Below, piece by piece: positions 43,540 through 54,003 of a stretch of DNA of 64,000 nucleotides (positions are counted from its first letter, which is position 1; the number at the start of each line of letters is the position of its first letter). Location: the NCBI GenBank assembly GCA_963556495.2, contig OY747702.1:7351280-7415279 (forward strand). The letters are read 5' to 3'. The DNA comes from Valencia hispanica. Its lineage: Eukaryota; Chordata; Actinopteri; Cyprinodontiformes; Valenciidae. A model generated the notes under the pieces. That model ran no database searches, was not told the DNA's origin, and saw only the letters and a list, made by a program, of their open reading frames with translations. Position numbers and translations under genes: made by a program.

Positions 43540-44275
43540 CCTTATGACGGCCAGGGGGGCTCGTCATGGTGCCCGAGGGGATTATAAGAGAAGTCTCTCA
43601 CAGAATGTGTTCTGGGGAGGAAAAGTGACACCTACTAAATTTAGTTGGCAACAAATTAGAAGGCACAGATAAATTGTTTTTTTTTTTTTTTTTTTTTTTG
43701 GCATCTGTGGTAAGGGGTCAAGCTACAGACCTTTCAAGAGGTCCCAGCCCCAGTCAACGTGATGAATGTACGACAGTTTTACAGGTCAAAAATATGCAGA
43801 CGTTGGGAGACAAGGGGAGTGAAGGACCATTTAAGAATACCAGATCTCAGGTGTCACTGGGGGCAAGTGGAGGCCCTGATTCAATGCTTCTTTTAGTGAG
43901 AGCATCTGCGTTAAAGGACGCTGAGGAGAATAAGAAAATGGAGACTGCTTTGTTAAAACTACAGTTAAAAGAGGCTCAGAATAAATTGACTGACTTGTAT
44001 CAGTCTAAAAAAAGTGATACAGATGGTGGCTGAAACAGCACCTACTGTTGGATCAGCGACAGTGCTGCCTTCTTTTCCTGTGATGTATGCTGGAGCTGCA
44101 CCGAATAAGCCATTTACTGCTCCTTATAGGACATGGCAGCCTCGTGGCAGGTCACGTGGCAGGGCCAGGTTTGGGGATTTTGGAGGCATGGGGAGAGGGC
44201 AGCCGGGTGCTAACGGTTGTCACAGGTGTGGCTCCAATGAACACTGGGTGAGGGAGTGCCCACACCCACAAGGGG
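43540..44275 (+). pseudogene. Retroviral gag remnant with zinc knuckle
   Basis: From 43700 a frame encodes the C-terminal capsid part and a charged helix (ENKKMETALLKLQLKEAQNKL). It ends in a stop at 44031. The next frame (from 44014) has an Arg/Gly-rich stretch and one nucleocapsid zinc knuckle, C-x2-C-x4-H-x4-C (CHRCGSNEHWVREC, about 44217-44260). The N-terminal matrix and most of capsid are not visible. A run of 23 T (43677-43699) sits at the start of the frame. Gag normally forms the virus core; this copy cannot. Confidence 0.7.
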
Positions 44276-44841
44276 GCGCTATACCTCCCGGTCAGCCACC
44301 TCTACATATGGCTCCAATGACTTTCCCTATAACTCAACCATTGCCTGTTTCAGTGGGTGATCAAAGACTATCACATCCTTTTGTCATTGTTCAAAAGAAG
44401 CCTGTCAATTTGTTAGGCAGAGATCTGCTTATCAAACTTGGTGATACTATTCTATGTACCCCTGATGGACTTATGGTGACTTTTCCGAATGGACATACGC
44501 ATTGCTGTGACACCATGAGTGGTCAATTTTTGCTGAAGGATGACACTTCACAAGTGGCTGATATTTTCTGGGCCAGATCGACTACGATGTCTGCACATGA
44601 ATCTTCTGCGGCTGACTTTCTGAGATGCTGGAAGCCTTGGCTGCTTGAACTCCAGCCTTTTATTCTACCGCCTGATCCTTTCCATGTGACCTTCCTTTAT
44701 GAGAGGGGCGATCCTACTTTATGTCAGGAACAATTTGAAACAGAACTTGAAGGCCAAAGTTGGTCTGTGGCTTCGGGTCCATGCTTTGTGGGGAGGAAGG
44801 GTATTGCACTGTTTGCTCATCTCACTTCAAAAACAGCATAA
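44276..44841 (+). pseudogene. Retroviral protease remnant and polymerase lead-in
   Basis: In frame with the zinc knuckle, HPFVIVQKKPVNLLGRDLLI (about 44362-44425) is the C-terminal part of a retropepsin. The active-site DTG segment expected before it is absent, so a deletion has joined nucleocapsid to the protease end. The frame goes on into the linker before reverse transcriptase and stops at 44841. Confidence 0.65.
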
Positions 44842-44952
44842 ATGGTATATGATGGGAGCTGAAGCGCTTCCACACATATCACTTTTGTTGCATCCGAAAC
44901 ATCAAGCTAAAGATTTGGGGGGAATGGTTAAAAGGGGAGTTGAATTAAAGGA

Positions 44953-46840
44953 TTGGGTTCACACCCATCTTCAGTCTCTTTTTCTCCTTCTACTCAGATG
45001 TACAAAATAGACACGCAGCTCTCTGATACTACCATTCTGGAACATTTGCAGCTGTCTAGAAATCATGGCAGAGAAAAAACAGATCATCCTGATGCAGTGG
45101 AGGCCTTAAAGGTCGTGCCTGACTCTTTGTGGTCAGATGGTCCCACTGATGTTGGCCTAGTGCAAACCACACCCATCACATTTGACATGAAACATTCTGA
45201 TCCAATCTGGCGTTCTCAGTACCCACATAAACCTCAGGCTGAGGAAGGTATTGCAGACACTATTGCAGGCTTACTTGAAGCTGGAGTTTTAGAACCATCA
45301 AACTCTTCATATAACACCCCTATTCTTCCTGTGGAAAAACAAGGTACTGGTAAATACAGAATGGCACATGACTTGCGTGCTATTAATGAGGCCCTTAGAA
45401 CCCCTCCCATTTCTACACCGAATCCGTATACAGCTCTGGCATCACTGACTCCTGATTTAAAATGGTTTACCTGCATAGATTTGGCTAATGCATTTTTCTG
45501 TTTACCGCTCCATCCTTCTGTCAGGGATATTTTTTCATTTACATTCAGGGGCAGGAAGCTACGTTATAGTAGGCTTCCGCAGGGTTTTGCTTTATCCCCA
45601 GGTATTTTTAATCAGGTGTTAAAGCAGTCATTAAGCACTGTACAGCTCCCTCCAGACTGTGTACTGACCCAATATGTGGACGATTTACTTTTAGCATCCC
45701 CCACCGTTGAAAAGTGCATAGCAGCGACTCTAGTTGTGTTGCAACATTTGGGAAAAGAGGGATTTAAAGTCTCCCGCGATAAGCTCCAGTTGGTCAGGCA
45801 GGAAGTCCAGTTCCTGGGGCGAAGGGTGACCGCTCAAGGCGCTGGACTGACGGACACCCACAAGAATGCTATTTTGGCCCATTCTAAACCTCTCACTGTT
45901 AAATCAATGCTGTCATTTCTGGGACTGACAAATTTTTCCAGACATTATGTGCCTAATTACACAAACCTTACCACACCACTCAGGGCTCTTGTAAATGCTC
46001 ATGGTATGAAAAATCTGCATGCTAAATTAGAATGGGACATACCGGCTGAGGAGGCATTTATTAAGTTAAAACAGGCTCTAGCACAAGCAGCTGATTTAGC
46101 CACTCCTGACTATACATGTCCATTTTTTCTTAACACATCAGAAACAGATGGGGTGGTTAATGGGATTTTGTTTCAGAAAAAAGGTGGTCAGAGACACATT
46201 CTTATGTATCTTAGCATAAAGCTGCAAGCTATTGAAATGAGACAGCCACCTTGCACGAGACATGCAGCAGGAATTGCACACCTAGTGGAGAAAACTTCAC
46301 ACATTGTTACTTTGCGTCAGCAGCGGATTAGCAGAGTTTTGGAGGCACCAAACATTATTTTTACGCATGAAGGAATAAACATGGCTGAACAAATCACCGC
46401 CTCTGGGGAACAGCATGACTGTGTCAGGCTGAATTCTGTTGCTCAAAAAATACGTTCTGATTTACGGTCTGATACCTTATCTACAGGTTTTGTGCTCTAT
46501 CAGAAGGTTGTTGTTTTTAGAGATGGACAGGGCCAGTTAAAATCAGGTTTTGCAGTTGTTGAGCAGAATGGAGATTCACTACATACTGTCGTGTCAGGGA
46601 AGCTGGACGGCAAGCAGAGCGCATAGCGTGCTGAGATAAGGGCTCTTATTGGAGCATGCAAATGGAGAAGAGATAAAGACGTCATGATTTACACTGATTC
46701 GAACTACGGGTTTTCTGTTATACATTATGAATTACCACAGTGGAAGAGAGCAGTTTTTGTTACTGCTATTGGGGTCACAGCAAGGCTGACACTGTTGACG
46801 CGTGGGGAAATAGGGCGTCATCGAGCGGTCTAATTCAACT
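44953..46840 (+). pseudogene. Retroviral reverse transcriptase and RNase H remnant
   Basis: A 557-codon open stretch to 46626 contains the reverse transcriptase core: RMAHDLRAIN, FTCIDLANAFFCLPL, SRLPQGFALSPGIFNQ and the catalytic YVDDLLLAS (about 45674-45700), then the connection domain. It is separated from the upstream frame by frameshifts near 44850-45000. A TAG at 46624-46626 stops it inside RNase H. The same frame then continues with an EIRALIGACKW and TDSNYG block up to about 46840. No integrase follows. The motif style is that of gamma- and epsilon-like retroviruses. Confidence 0.8.
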
Positions 46841-47905
46841 TTAAATTTACAGCTGGCAGAGAACCTCAGGTGTCATCGCATCCTGACCCGGACCCTCGCA
46901 GTGATCATCAGCATCTGAAGGGCCTGGTCTCCTTTTTCCTTCCGACCCCCCTCCGGTCCCTCACGCTGCAGCAGCTCTCTGCTGACCTGGGAAAATCTCT
47001 TTGCAGCGGGTGGTGTCGGTTCTGACTAGGCGGTGTCGACTGCCGAAGCCAGGAGGCGGGGCCAGACCCACCCAGAAGATTGGTTGAAGTTGCTGTGATC
47101 ATCCAGTGTAATCTATATGTGCAACAAAATTGGGCGAGATAAGCAATTTGGACTTGCTTTTCTCGAAGAGGGATTATACCGAAGAGAAAAGATCGCAAGA
47201 AATCAAACACATTTCACAGCAGGTTTTGACCACCTCACAATCAGTGGGGGAAGCTATTGGAGGCGGGGCCTGTCTGTGCATTTGTGTTTATTGGGGGAAA
47301 TGTTCAGTTAATGAAGTAACTGTCATTTCAGTGAGGGCGATCTGCAGAAAAGACAGTAACTTTGGGAAAATAAAGACTCAACTGTACTGAATCATTTCAT
47401 CACTCTGGTAGCCACCTGCTGCCAGAGAAATAAACAAGAGCGAAGACTAGAGAACAAAATAATAAAGACTGAACACTTACTAATCATTTTTCTTGTATTT
47501 TACAGGTTGTCTAACCGATTTTTATTTACAGGTGCAGATTGCTAGACACTGCCTAAGAGGGTGTCAAATAATTTTTAAGTAGTCTATTTGTAAGATTTTC
47601 TTCTTTATATTCAGTATTTACGGTTTTATAAAACGTTTTTAGTAATGAGATAAAACATTTTAAGGAGTGTTTAAAGTATAATCAGGTTGACTGACTACTA
47701 ATTTGTGTTTTACTTATTCTTTTTTCATTATGATGTGGTTTTTGTAGGATGTTTTTAGGGTTGGTGACAATTGCTAGAGTTTGCTTTTACTAAAAGAATA
47801 TTGAGAATTAGGTTAAAACATAAAAAACAATAATAATAAAAAAATATATATATATATTGCTTAAAGGTAAAGATAAGGATAAAAAAAACAGACACTCTTT
47901 TCATT
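46841..47905 (+). other. Retroviral interior of unknown origin
   Basis: About 1 kb where integrase and envelope should be. It includes a GC-rich piece (46900-47080) and an AT-rich piece with splice-acceptor-like TTGTATTTTACAG at 47493-47505. No domain is recognised. Confidence 0.4.
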
Positions 47906-47909
47906 TTGA

Positions 47910-48137
47910 ATGATCAGGTTGGAAAGAGGGACAAATTTGTTAAATAATATGTTTGGTAAAGGGAAGACTCTGGCAATGTATATAATGGTTTCTTTAGCAG
48001 TATTTGTGTCAACTATGGTGTTATGTGGATGTTGTTGTATTCCTTGTATACGTTCTTTGCTCACAAAGTGTATTGAAAAAGCTGTTGGTGATAAATGTGC
48101 AAAGTCAATATCTGTTAATAGCTCACATGGAGCCTGA
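47910..48137 (+). pseudogene. Retroviral envelope membrane anchor, only part left
   Basis: 75 codons. A hydrophobic segment (LAMYIMVSLAVFVSTMVL) is followed by CGCCCIPCIRSLLTK, the Cys-rich membrane border and tail of gamma-like transmembrane envelope proteins. The surface subunit, fusion peptide and ectodomain are missing. The frame ends 56 bp before the 3' LTR, near the purine tract. Confidence 0.65.
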
Positions 48138-48180
48138 AGGGGAAGTACAGAGGAGTGATCAATCTATTTGAAAAATAGAT

Positions 48181-48193
48181 TGAAAGAGGGATT
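48181..48193 (+). other. Polypurine tract
   Basis: TGAAAGAGGGATT directly before the 3' LTR, after a small hairpin (ATCTATTTGAAAAATAGAT). Confidence 0.55.
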
Positions 48194-48760
48194 TGTTGTA
48201 TTTTACTTTTTTTGAGGCTATTTTTATTATGCAGTACATATGTGTTAATTAAATCTTTTTTAAGCTTTAGAAGTAATAGGCCTGTTTATATTATTCAGGG
48301 TAGTAAAACATGACTCTGTTACCAGTATTTTATAGGGTTGAAGGTTTTAAGTAAAACTCTTGAGTAAAGATATGAACTGAAAGCAGGGAGGATTAGCTAT
48401 AACTCTTAAGTCATGTTATAACACAGTTCATGGTAAGGTCAAGAGACCTGGAGAAAATAAATGACCTGTCAAGATGTAGAAGGAGGAGAGAGGAGTCACG
48501 TGATATGTTCTTTGTTCTTCTTGAAATAAAAATGGTGCGGCCCTGTAAGAGAACGAGTCAGACAGTCAGGTCTTGTCTGATTCCCATCTGCAGGTGCGTC
48601 TTTTCCAAAACAGATCTGATTTTGTGTGTTTTTGTAACTCTATGTCTCTCAGCTCTGAGTCTTATTTTGAAACAGTTCCCGTTGGGGTTTTTGGAGTTCG
48701 GCGCCCCCACCTCTCTGAGCAGGAAGTGAGTTGCAGAGCACATTGTGGGAAAAGCCGACA
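48194..48760 (+). repeat. Retroviral 3' LTR (567 bp)
   Basis: Same length and, by eye, same sequence as 40982-41548. The following GTGC is the target duplication. Confidence 0.95.
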
Positions 48761-48775
48761 GTGCCGACATGTTGG

Positions 48776-49459
48776 TCACTTGTTCTTAGCTATGTAAACA
48801 GCCGGCCACTGTCCAGGAAGTAAACCTGTCCTGAGCCTGTATTGGTCTGGTGTGTCAGGGGTTAGGTCTACACATAAATAGCCGTGTGGTTGGCTCGTAG
48901 CATCTTCAAAACTCTCCATGAAAAAGGGTTTCTGTCCAGGGAAAATTTGACGTGCTAAATTTGCTACCTGCAATCTGTCACGTGGGTTTTTAAACAAGAC
49001 CATATAATTACAATTAAGACTGATAGTTCGAGTATGTTTCCCCTTGAGAAACACATTCTGAGTCAACATCATAACGCTCATGTTTCTATGGTGTCGATAT
49101 TGTGTAAATATTTTCACGACCTCTGGATGCTCAGCTGCTTGAAAGAGTACATCATCGAGAATCAATAGATGCGATTGATCTGGGGGGAATAAAACATCAT
49201 CTTCAAAGGAATGAGGCAATCCTTCGATGAATTTAATTGATTTATTAATCTTCATCAATTCCGTATACAATGGTTGGAATGAAGTGTAGATCCAAACAAT
49301 ATTTTCAGGTACAGAATCCATCACATGTAGACAATTAATCAAAACATTTTTAAAAAAAAAAGACTTCCCACAGCCACTCGGGCCTACCACAAGACTTGAA
49401 AAAGGAGTTTTAAATCTTGGATCAAAGTTAATCGCTTCCAGTTCACCCTGATGCTGCAT
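48776..49459 (-). CDS. ATP: Polinton packaging ATPase (FtsK/HerA type)
   Basis: 227 residues from the ATG at 49459. It would pump the genome into the capsid. Walker A is GPSGCGKS (residues 26-33) and Walker B is LLILDD (98-103). MMLTQNVF after it is the usual sensor block, and the FKNPRD stretch also fits Polinton ATPases. The frame is open upstream to a TTG that overlaps the polymerase stop, but the first ATG is better. It lies 8 bp after the polymerase stop. The retrovirus starts 15 bp beyond its stop codon and may cut its transcript from downstream genes. Confidence 0.9.
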   Translation of the reverse strand: MQHQGELEAINFDPRFKTPFSSLVVGPSGCGKSFFFKNVLINCLHVMDSVPENIVWIYTSFQPLYTELMKINKSIKFIEGLPHSFEDDVLFPPDQSHLLILDDVLFQAAEHPEVVKIFTQYRHHRNMSVMMLTQNVFLKGKHTRTISLNCNYMVLFKNPRDRLQVANLARQIFPGQKPFFMESFEDATSQPHGYLCVDLTPDTPDQYRLRTGLLPGQWPAVYIAKNK

Positions 49460-49467
49460 TTTCCCCC

Positions 49468-52400
49468 TCAAAAACCAAATGGTAGCGTCGTTCCGTCTGG
49501 GAACAACCTCCGCTTGTCATAGACCACCCTGAAAGTTTTGGTAAATGAGTGATTCCTCAGATGGAACCCGTTTTTATCACGTTTGATGGAATGCTGCGGT
49601 GCTTTGAGTACCTCGCCTCTCTCACCACCCAGGTAACCGTCAACAAGTCCTGTCATTGTATCAAAATTCACCCTTTCACAGCATTCTATGGTTCGCGATA
49701 TCCCCTTTGCCCTCATCACGACCTTCCCCCTGTGCTTTGTCTGATACGAGTAACTCTTTGGCCCTGCGGCAACAAACTCCTGAATGGTGTCCCCTGGTGG
49801 GAGCTCGTTTGTCAAGTCACCCAAATAGCTACCTGTCGGCAGAGAGCTCTCGCCTTCACGCACAACATAGATCACACTGTCTGTGTCAAGGTAGAGTACC
49901 CGTTCTTGGAGTTGGTGTAGGTATCTGAATAACTCTAGTCGTGCGTAAGCTGTTGTAAATGCGGCAACGAAGACATTGGTGGTTTTGTTAGGGGGCGTTA
50001 CACAGTTTTTGTTGTACTTCCATTGAATCATGACCATCTTGGGGTTCAGAAAGCTGAAGTATGTCACAACGAACTTCCCTGAAAACAGGAACTCAAAAAA
50101 CTTGTCAGGGTGTTTAATGATTGAGGTTTGGGTTTGGTCATTTTTTTGAGCAAACTTCCCCCAAAGCGAATTCAAACACAGTTTGGCTACTTGACGTTTT
50201 GCCGGGTTTACTTTAATTTTTTCAGGGTCTAACTCTACACCCTGATTCATCATGAAATCCTGGATGTATTTCTGTTTGTCCTCCTCGCTCTCTACACCCT
50301 CAGGATAACCTGAAGCTTCCTGCTTGGTCTTCAAAAAGGAGTTGACATACTTTGCAAAGATCTGATCACTATGCTGCTCAAAGTGCCACACCTCAACGAT
50401 CTGATCGATTCTGTAGCCGTGTGAAAGGGCTTCTTTAACCTCTTCAGACACCCATACACCTGTTAAGGCTCTCTCAGTGTCAGTGTGGGTGCAACTATGT
50501 GTCTGATTGTTCTCCAATGCACATGTGCGACAGAGGGTGAATACAAGCTTTCCATGATCTGTTCTGAATGGTAGAATGGGGAAATAAAGACCACGAGGTG
50601 GTGAAATGACTGCTTTGATAAATCCATAATAATTTCTAGGATCATCAAAGTTTTCCCTGATTATGATCGGGTGCCCTACAGGAAAGCTTTTTGTCTTCTG
50701 AACAAATGGGTAAAGACTACACACGTCCTGGTAAAGAACCTGCTCACCGGGGGCTGCAGAGTACCTCAACCTGACTGCACATGTACGCCCTCCAAAAAGC
50801 GCTTCACGGGGGGTAAGTGGTGCAGGAGCCTGGTAGGTCATCATGAACTGCTTCACATCAGCGTTACTCTTCTTCATTTCTTCCCACACATGTTCCCACA
50901 TCACCTCGAGCTCTATACCGTACACAGTCCTCAGCACATGCTCCCTCTCCATGGTGGCAGCGTAGAGCTGCCCATAAGGCACACCGGTCAATGGACTCTC
51001 AGCTGTTGGATAGCGACAGGTGCTGCAGCCATGATGCTCACACCCATGGAACTCAAACCCTATTTTACGCTCCCCTACCTCCAGGTAACCGTCTAAAAAG
51101 TATGATCCAATCTTTTTCTCACCACCTCTTAGAGCATGCTGTATTCCAACCCTCCATGTATGTGAAACATATTCCAACCATTCAACGGAAGCTGTGGAAA
51201 ACTTTTTAAACTGTTCGCTGTAGTCTGTAGGTGAAGGCACAGCGAGAGTGTCTGCCTTCAAATGATTGCTTTGAAACACTTTCATACAAGCACTTGCGAT
51301 GGTGATCCTGTTAAAAGGGTCAATCTGACTGTCGTTAAAAAACTCCTGACGAAACCTTGTACATCCTTGTAGGAGTATCTCCACATCATTCTTACAGTAA
51401 AAGAGAGCCTCCTTTTTAAAGTCAAACACGCCCTTGCTAACCTCAGCGTACCATGTATAGAATTCCTCCTGCTCAGCACGATTCATTCGCTCAACACCGT
51501 AAAATGATGGCAGCGGGTAAGAACCTACATAGCTCAGATTATCAGAGGATGAGAAACGGTGTGGGAAATAGCCCTTGCTATGGTCAGGAAAACCGAGGGC
51601 TTCAGGCATTTTACTAAGCTTCATGGCAAGGAAAGATAGGCTGTCAATGAACCTCAAACCGTAATCAGGATCAGTGATGCTCAGAATTTTACACCCTTGC
51701 ATAATGATGTCAGGATTTAAACCCATCTCCGTCATTGCATTCAGAACAAGGTAGGAATCAAAAGCTCTAGCATTATGGGCTACACATGTGTAATTCCGAC
51801 GGCCCGGCCTCCTGATTTCACGAATAAACTCCCGAATACAATCACTACCGTAGGCTGACCACTCCTCGCCAGATGTGGACTTTGAACAGATCAGAAATGG
51901 AACATGCTCACCCTGCGCACCAGGGAAAGTTTCAATATCGTAAAAAATCACCTTGTCACTTATTTCGCTATCGACAGAGCATGTTTGGATATAACATTTA
52001 TGGTCCGATGCTGGCTGGTCCTTGTCAAGCTTACCCCCACAAATCCTACACTTCTTCCCTTGACACACATGCTTCTTGCCTGTTGTGAGACTCTGGTTAT
52101 AGTTTAACCCACAGTTGGGACATTTCTTCACCTGATCACAATGACTGACCATCACACGCGCCCTGGGTTTTAGCTCAGGTACTTTATGTCTATCGTAACA
52201 CGTCTGGTTCTTGCAATATCTGTTACAGTCATGACAAAGAATCGGATTTGTAACCCCCTGAGCACACGCTGCATCATTGCAGACAGCGCACGAACCTTTG
52301 CATACATGATTGTATTTATGCCCTATAGGATCGAAACAGTAGTGACAAATATCCCGAGCCCCTATAAAACCCTTCAAGTTTTTGATCCCGTAGTAATGGT

Positions 52401-52797
52401 CTCGGAAGTGCAATAGAAAAACAGTCCTGCTTCGGTCCTCAAAGTCGGTCTGAATCTTCCCTAGAGCTCTCTCTCCCTCACTTCTGATAAAAACAACTAT
52501 TTTTCTGTTCAACAACTTCTCAAATTTGTGGATATCGCCTGATCTGACGGGGGTGTGTTCTGAAAGGCCTGCACGCTGTTGCAACTCTCTACCGAGCTGT
52601 ATAGCCGCATCGGAGCCGAGGCTAGGGTCTGCAACACAGGCTAAGCTAATAGCAAAACACAGTTTATCATCTCGATCATTGTTCACAATGTATAGGTGGC
52701 GTCTCTTCTTGTGTATAAGCTCGCAATCGAGAGACATTTCAGCTTTTCGTCTAGCTCCCCCGCTAAGATCACGCACTGTTTGAATTACAAACTCCAA
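49468..52797 (-). CDS. POLB: Protein-primed family B DNA polymerase
   Basis: Up to 1109 residues; the frame begins with TTG and the first ATG is at 52737, giving 1089. The N-terminus is Cys/His-rich with several zinc ribbons (residues 151-268, for example CPNCG, CRICGG). The exonuclease has YDIETF (287-289 acidic pair), HNARAFDSY (341-349) and YCKND (467-471). Polymerase motif A is DVCSLYP (691-697), B is KLCLNSLWG (872-880) and C is YLDTDS (969-974). Between them FEFHGCEHHGCSTC resembles a Vsr-type nuclease centre. It copies the element using a terminal protein as primer. All catalytic motifs are intact. The true start may come from splicing. Confidence 0.95.
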   Translation of the reverse strand: MEFVIQTVRDLSGGARRKAEMSLDCELIHKKRRHLYIVNNDRDDKLCFAISLACVADPSLGSDAAIQLGRELQQRAGLSEHTPVRSGDIHKFEKLLNRKIVVFIRSEGERALGKIQTDFEDRSRTVFLLHFRDHYYGIKNLKGFIGARDICHYCFDPIGHKYNHVCKGSCAVCNDAACAQGVTNPILCHDCNRYCKNQTCYDRHKVPELKPRARVMVSHCDQVKKCPNCGLNYNQSLTTGKKHVCQGKKCRICGGKLDKDQPASDHKCYIQTCSVDSEISDKVIFYDIETFPGAQGEHVPFLICSKSTSGEEWSAYGSDCIREFIREIRRPGRRNYTCVAHNARAFDSYLVLNAMTEMGLNPDIIMQGCKILSITDPDYGLRFIDSLSFLAMKLSKMPEALGFPDHSKGYFPHRFSSSDNLSYVGSYPLPSFYGVERMNRAEQEEFYTWYAEVSKGVFDFKKEALFYCKNDVEILLQGCTRFRQEFFNDSQIDPFNRITIASACMKVFQSNHLKADTLAVPSPTDYSEQFKKFSTASVEWLEYVSHTWRVGIQHALRGGEKKIGSYFLDGYLEVGERKIGFEFHGCEHHGCSTCRYPTAESPLTGVPYGQLYAATMEREHVLRTVYGIELEVMWEHVWEEMKKSNADVKQFMMTYQAPAPLTPREALFGGRTCAVRLRYSAAPGEQVLYQDVCSLYPFVQKTKSFPVGHPIIIRENFDDPRNYYGFIKAVISPPRGLYFPILPFRTDHGKLVFTLCRTCALENNQTHSCTHTDTERALTGVWVSEEVKEALSHGYRIDQIVEVWHFEQHSDQIFAKYVNSFLKTKQEASGYPEGVESEEDKQKYIQDFMMNQGVELDPEKIKVNPAKRQVAKLCLNSLWGKFAQKNDQTQTSIIKHPDKFFEFLFSGKFVVTYFSFLNPKMVMIQWKYNKNCVTPPNKTTNVFVAAFTTAYARLELFRYLHQLQERVLYLDTDSVIYVVREGESSLPTGSYLGDLTNELPPGDTIQEFVAAGPKSYSYQTKHRGKVVMRAKGISRTIECCERVNFDTMTGLVDGYLGGERGEVLKAPQHSIKRDKNGFHLRNHSFTKTFRVVYDKRRLFPDGTTLPFGF

Positions 52798-52811
52798 ACG
52801 CTCTGTTGAGG

Positions 52812-53165
52812 CTATTTCACAGCATTGGATTGCATCAGATCATCTAAAAACGTTTCGAACTGGTGCATGACGTTACTCCCCCCTTCATCGACAGAGAAAG
52901 TCACGCTGCGAGACACGCCGGGTCCATTAACCTCTATCTGCACAATATCGTTAGTGTTAACCAGCGGTGTCACCCGGTCTGATAAACCCCTGAGCATATT
53001 CATTATGTGATTATGAAATTCATACGGACACGGATGATCACCCTCAGGCCGGACAAAGTTGTGTCGGATCTCTATGTTATTGAATTCGTCACGTACATTG
53101 ATCTGAAATTCTTCATCTTCCTGACTAGACGGTTGAGGACTATTTAGCTCCTGTGAGACATTCAT
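52812..53165 (-). CDS. Polinton 117-aa acidic protein, unknown function
   Basis: Starts at ATG 53165 and ends 15 bp before the longest polymerase frame. It is acidic at the start (SSQEDEEFQINVRDEF), then has PYEFHNHIMNMLRGL and a strand-rich C-terminal half (DIVQIEVNGPGVSRSVTFSV). No family is recognised. It is the first frame after the right-hand promoter and sits where a replication accessory or terminal protein might be, but nothing in the sequence proves that. Confidence 0.65.
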   Translation of the reverse strand: MNVSQELNSPQPSSQEDEEFQINVRDEFNNIEIRHNFVRPEGDHPCPYEFHNHIMNMLRGLSDRVTPLVNTNDIVQIEVNGPGVSRSVTFSVDEGGSNVMHQFETFLDDLMQSNAVK

Positions 53166-53807
53166 AGTGACTGGTTGATGTTGCTATTTAAACACACGAT
53201 CAGAAAAAAAAGGACATGAAAAAACATTCAGAGTCAGACAATACACAAGTTGGAGAAAGCTCCAGACAGTCTCACTGTTAATTGAAGTAGCGAGGCGGGC
53301 GTTGGGCAGATCCGCTGAGATCCAATTGAAAACAGCTCCGCGCTTCGATCACGATCTATGATAAAACGCAGGTAAAAGTCAGGAATATAATAAAATAAAT
53401 AAAAATACGGTAATACCCGTATCTAAACAGTCAACATAATTTTAAAAAAAGTAAACTCACCTCAGAGTGGAGTTTCGCTTTGTAACAATCTCCACCGCCT
53501 TTTTCCCGCTCCAGCCCAAAACCAGCTCAGAGCAGTAACTGCAGTTGAGCGATACTTCTAGCTGTAACAGAGTATGTATGCTACGGTGAATCTATCGATA
53601 AGCCAGCAGCGAATCCATCTTGGTGCTATCAAACATCCGTAGACGACCGCACAATTGCGAGCTAAAAAAAACATTTACTCACCTCGCTCCAAACCAATAA
53701 TACAGGTCGCCGATGTGAAGATTTCCTGTAGTCGATGTGAAGTTGATTTCCTCGCTGAACCCGTAACTCCAGCTCTTAGCAGGGGAAGCTCGGGAATCCC
53801 GCCTGGA
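53166..53807 (-). promoter_or_regulatory. Leader region with two strong splice donors
   Basis: On the minus strand CGAG|GTGAGTAAA (donor at 53682) and TGAG|GTGAGTTTA (donor at 53460) are near-ideal donors. Downstream, a pyrimidine-rich CCTTTTTTTCTG and ...TTTAAATAG make a plausible acceptor about 25 bp before the ATG at 53165. There is no ORF. Leftward transcripts from the right promoter are probably spliced. Confidence 0.5.
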
Positions 53808-53995
53808 CTCAGCTCTGACGCGGTCTGACAATGACGCGGGCTTCTGGGATTCCCCTCGAATGAAGCCGGTGATACAGTCTTCGTGAAACCGCTGTTTTCT
53901 TTGTTCGTCGCAGCACCGCGCTCCGTGTCCTTAAGGTCGGATTGTTGAATGAGGTCCTTCCAGCATGCTGTAGAGATTAACCGTTTTCCGACAGC

Positions 53996-54003
53996 CTTTT
54001 ATA
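53996..54003 (-). promoter_or_regulatory. TATA box of the right repeat
   Basis: TATAAAAG on the minus strand, the mirror of 33429-33436. It is the likely promoter for the 117-aa protein, polymerase and ATPase. Confidence 0.65.

Larger units (their letters stand above)
40978..48764 (+). mobile_element. Defective class I-like endogenous retrovirus
   Basis: LTRs at 40982-41548 and 48194-48760 begin TG and end CA and are flanked by the 4-bp duplication GTGC (40978-40981, 48761-48764). It has a tRNA-type primer site, parts of gag, protease, reverse transcriptase, part of RNase H and the envelope membrane anchor. Integrase and nearly all of envelope are missing, and frames are broken. A 4-bp duplication and the polymerase wording fit gamma/epsilon-like retroviruses. 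It lies in the opposite direction to the Polinton genes it separates. Confidence 0.9.

Noticed and set aside
49460..49471. ATPase start at 49471
   Set aside because: That codon is TTG. ATG at 49459 is the normal eukaryotic start and avoids overlap with the polymerase stop.
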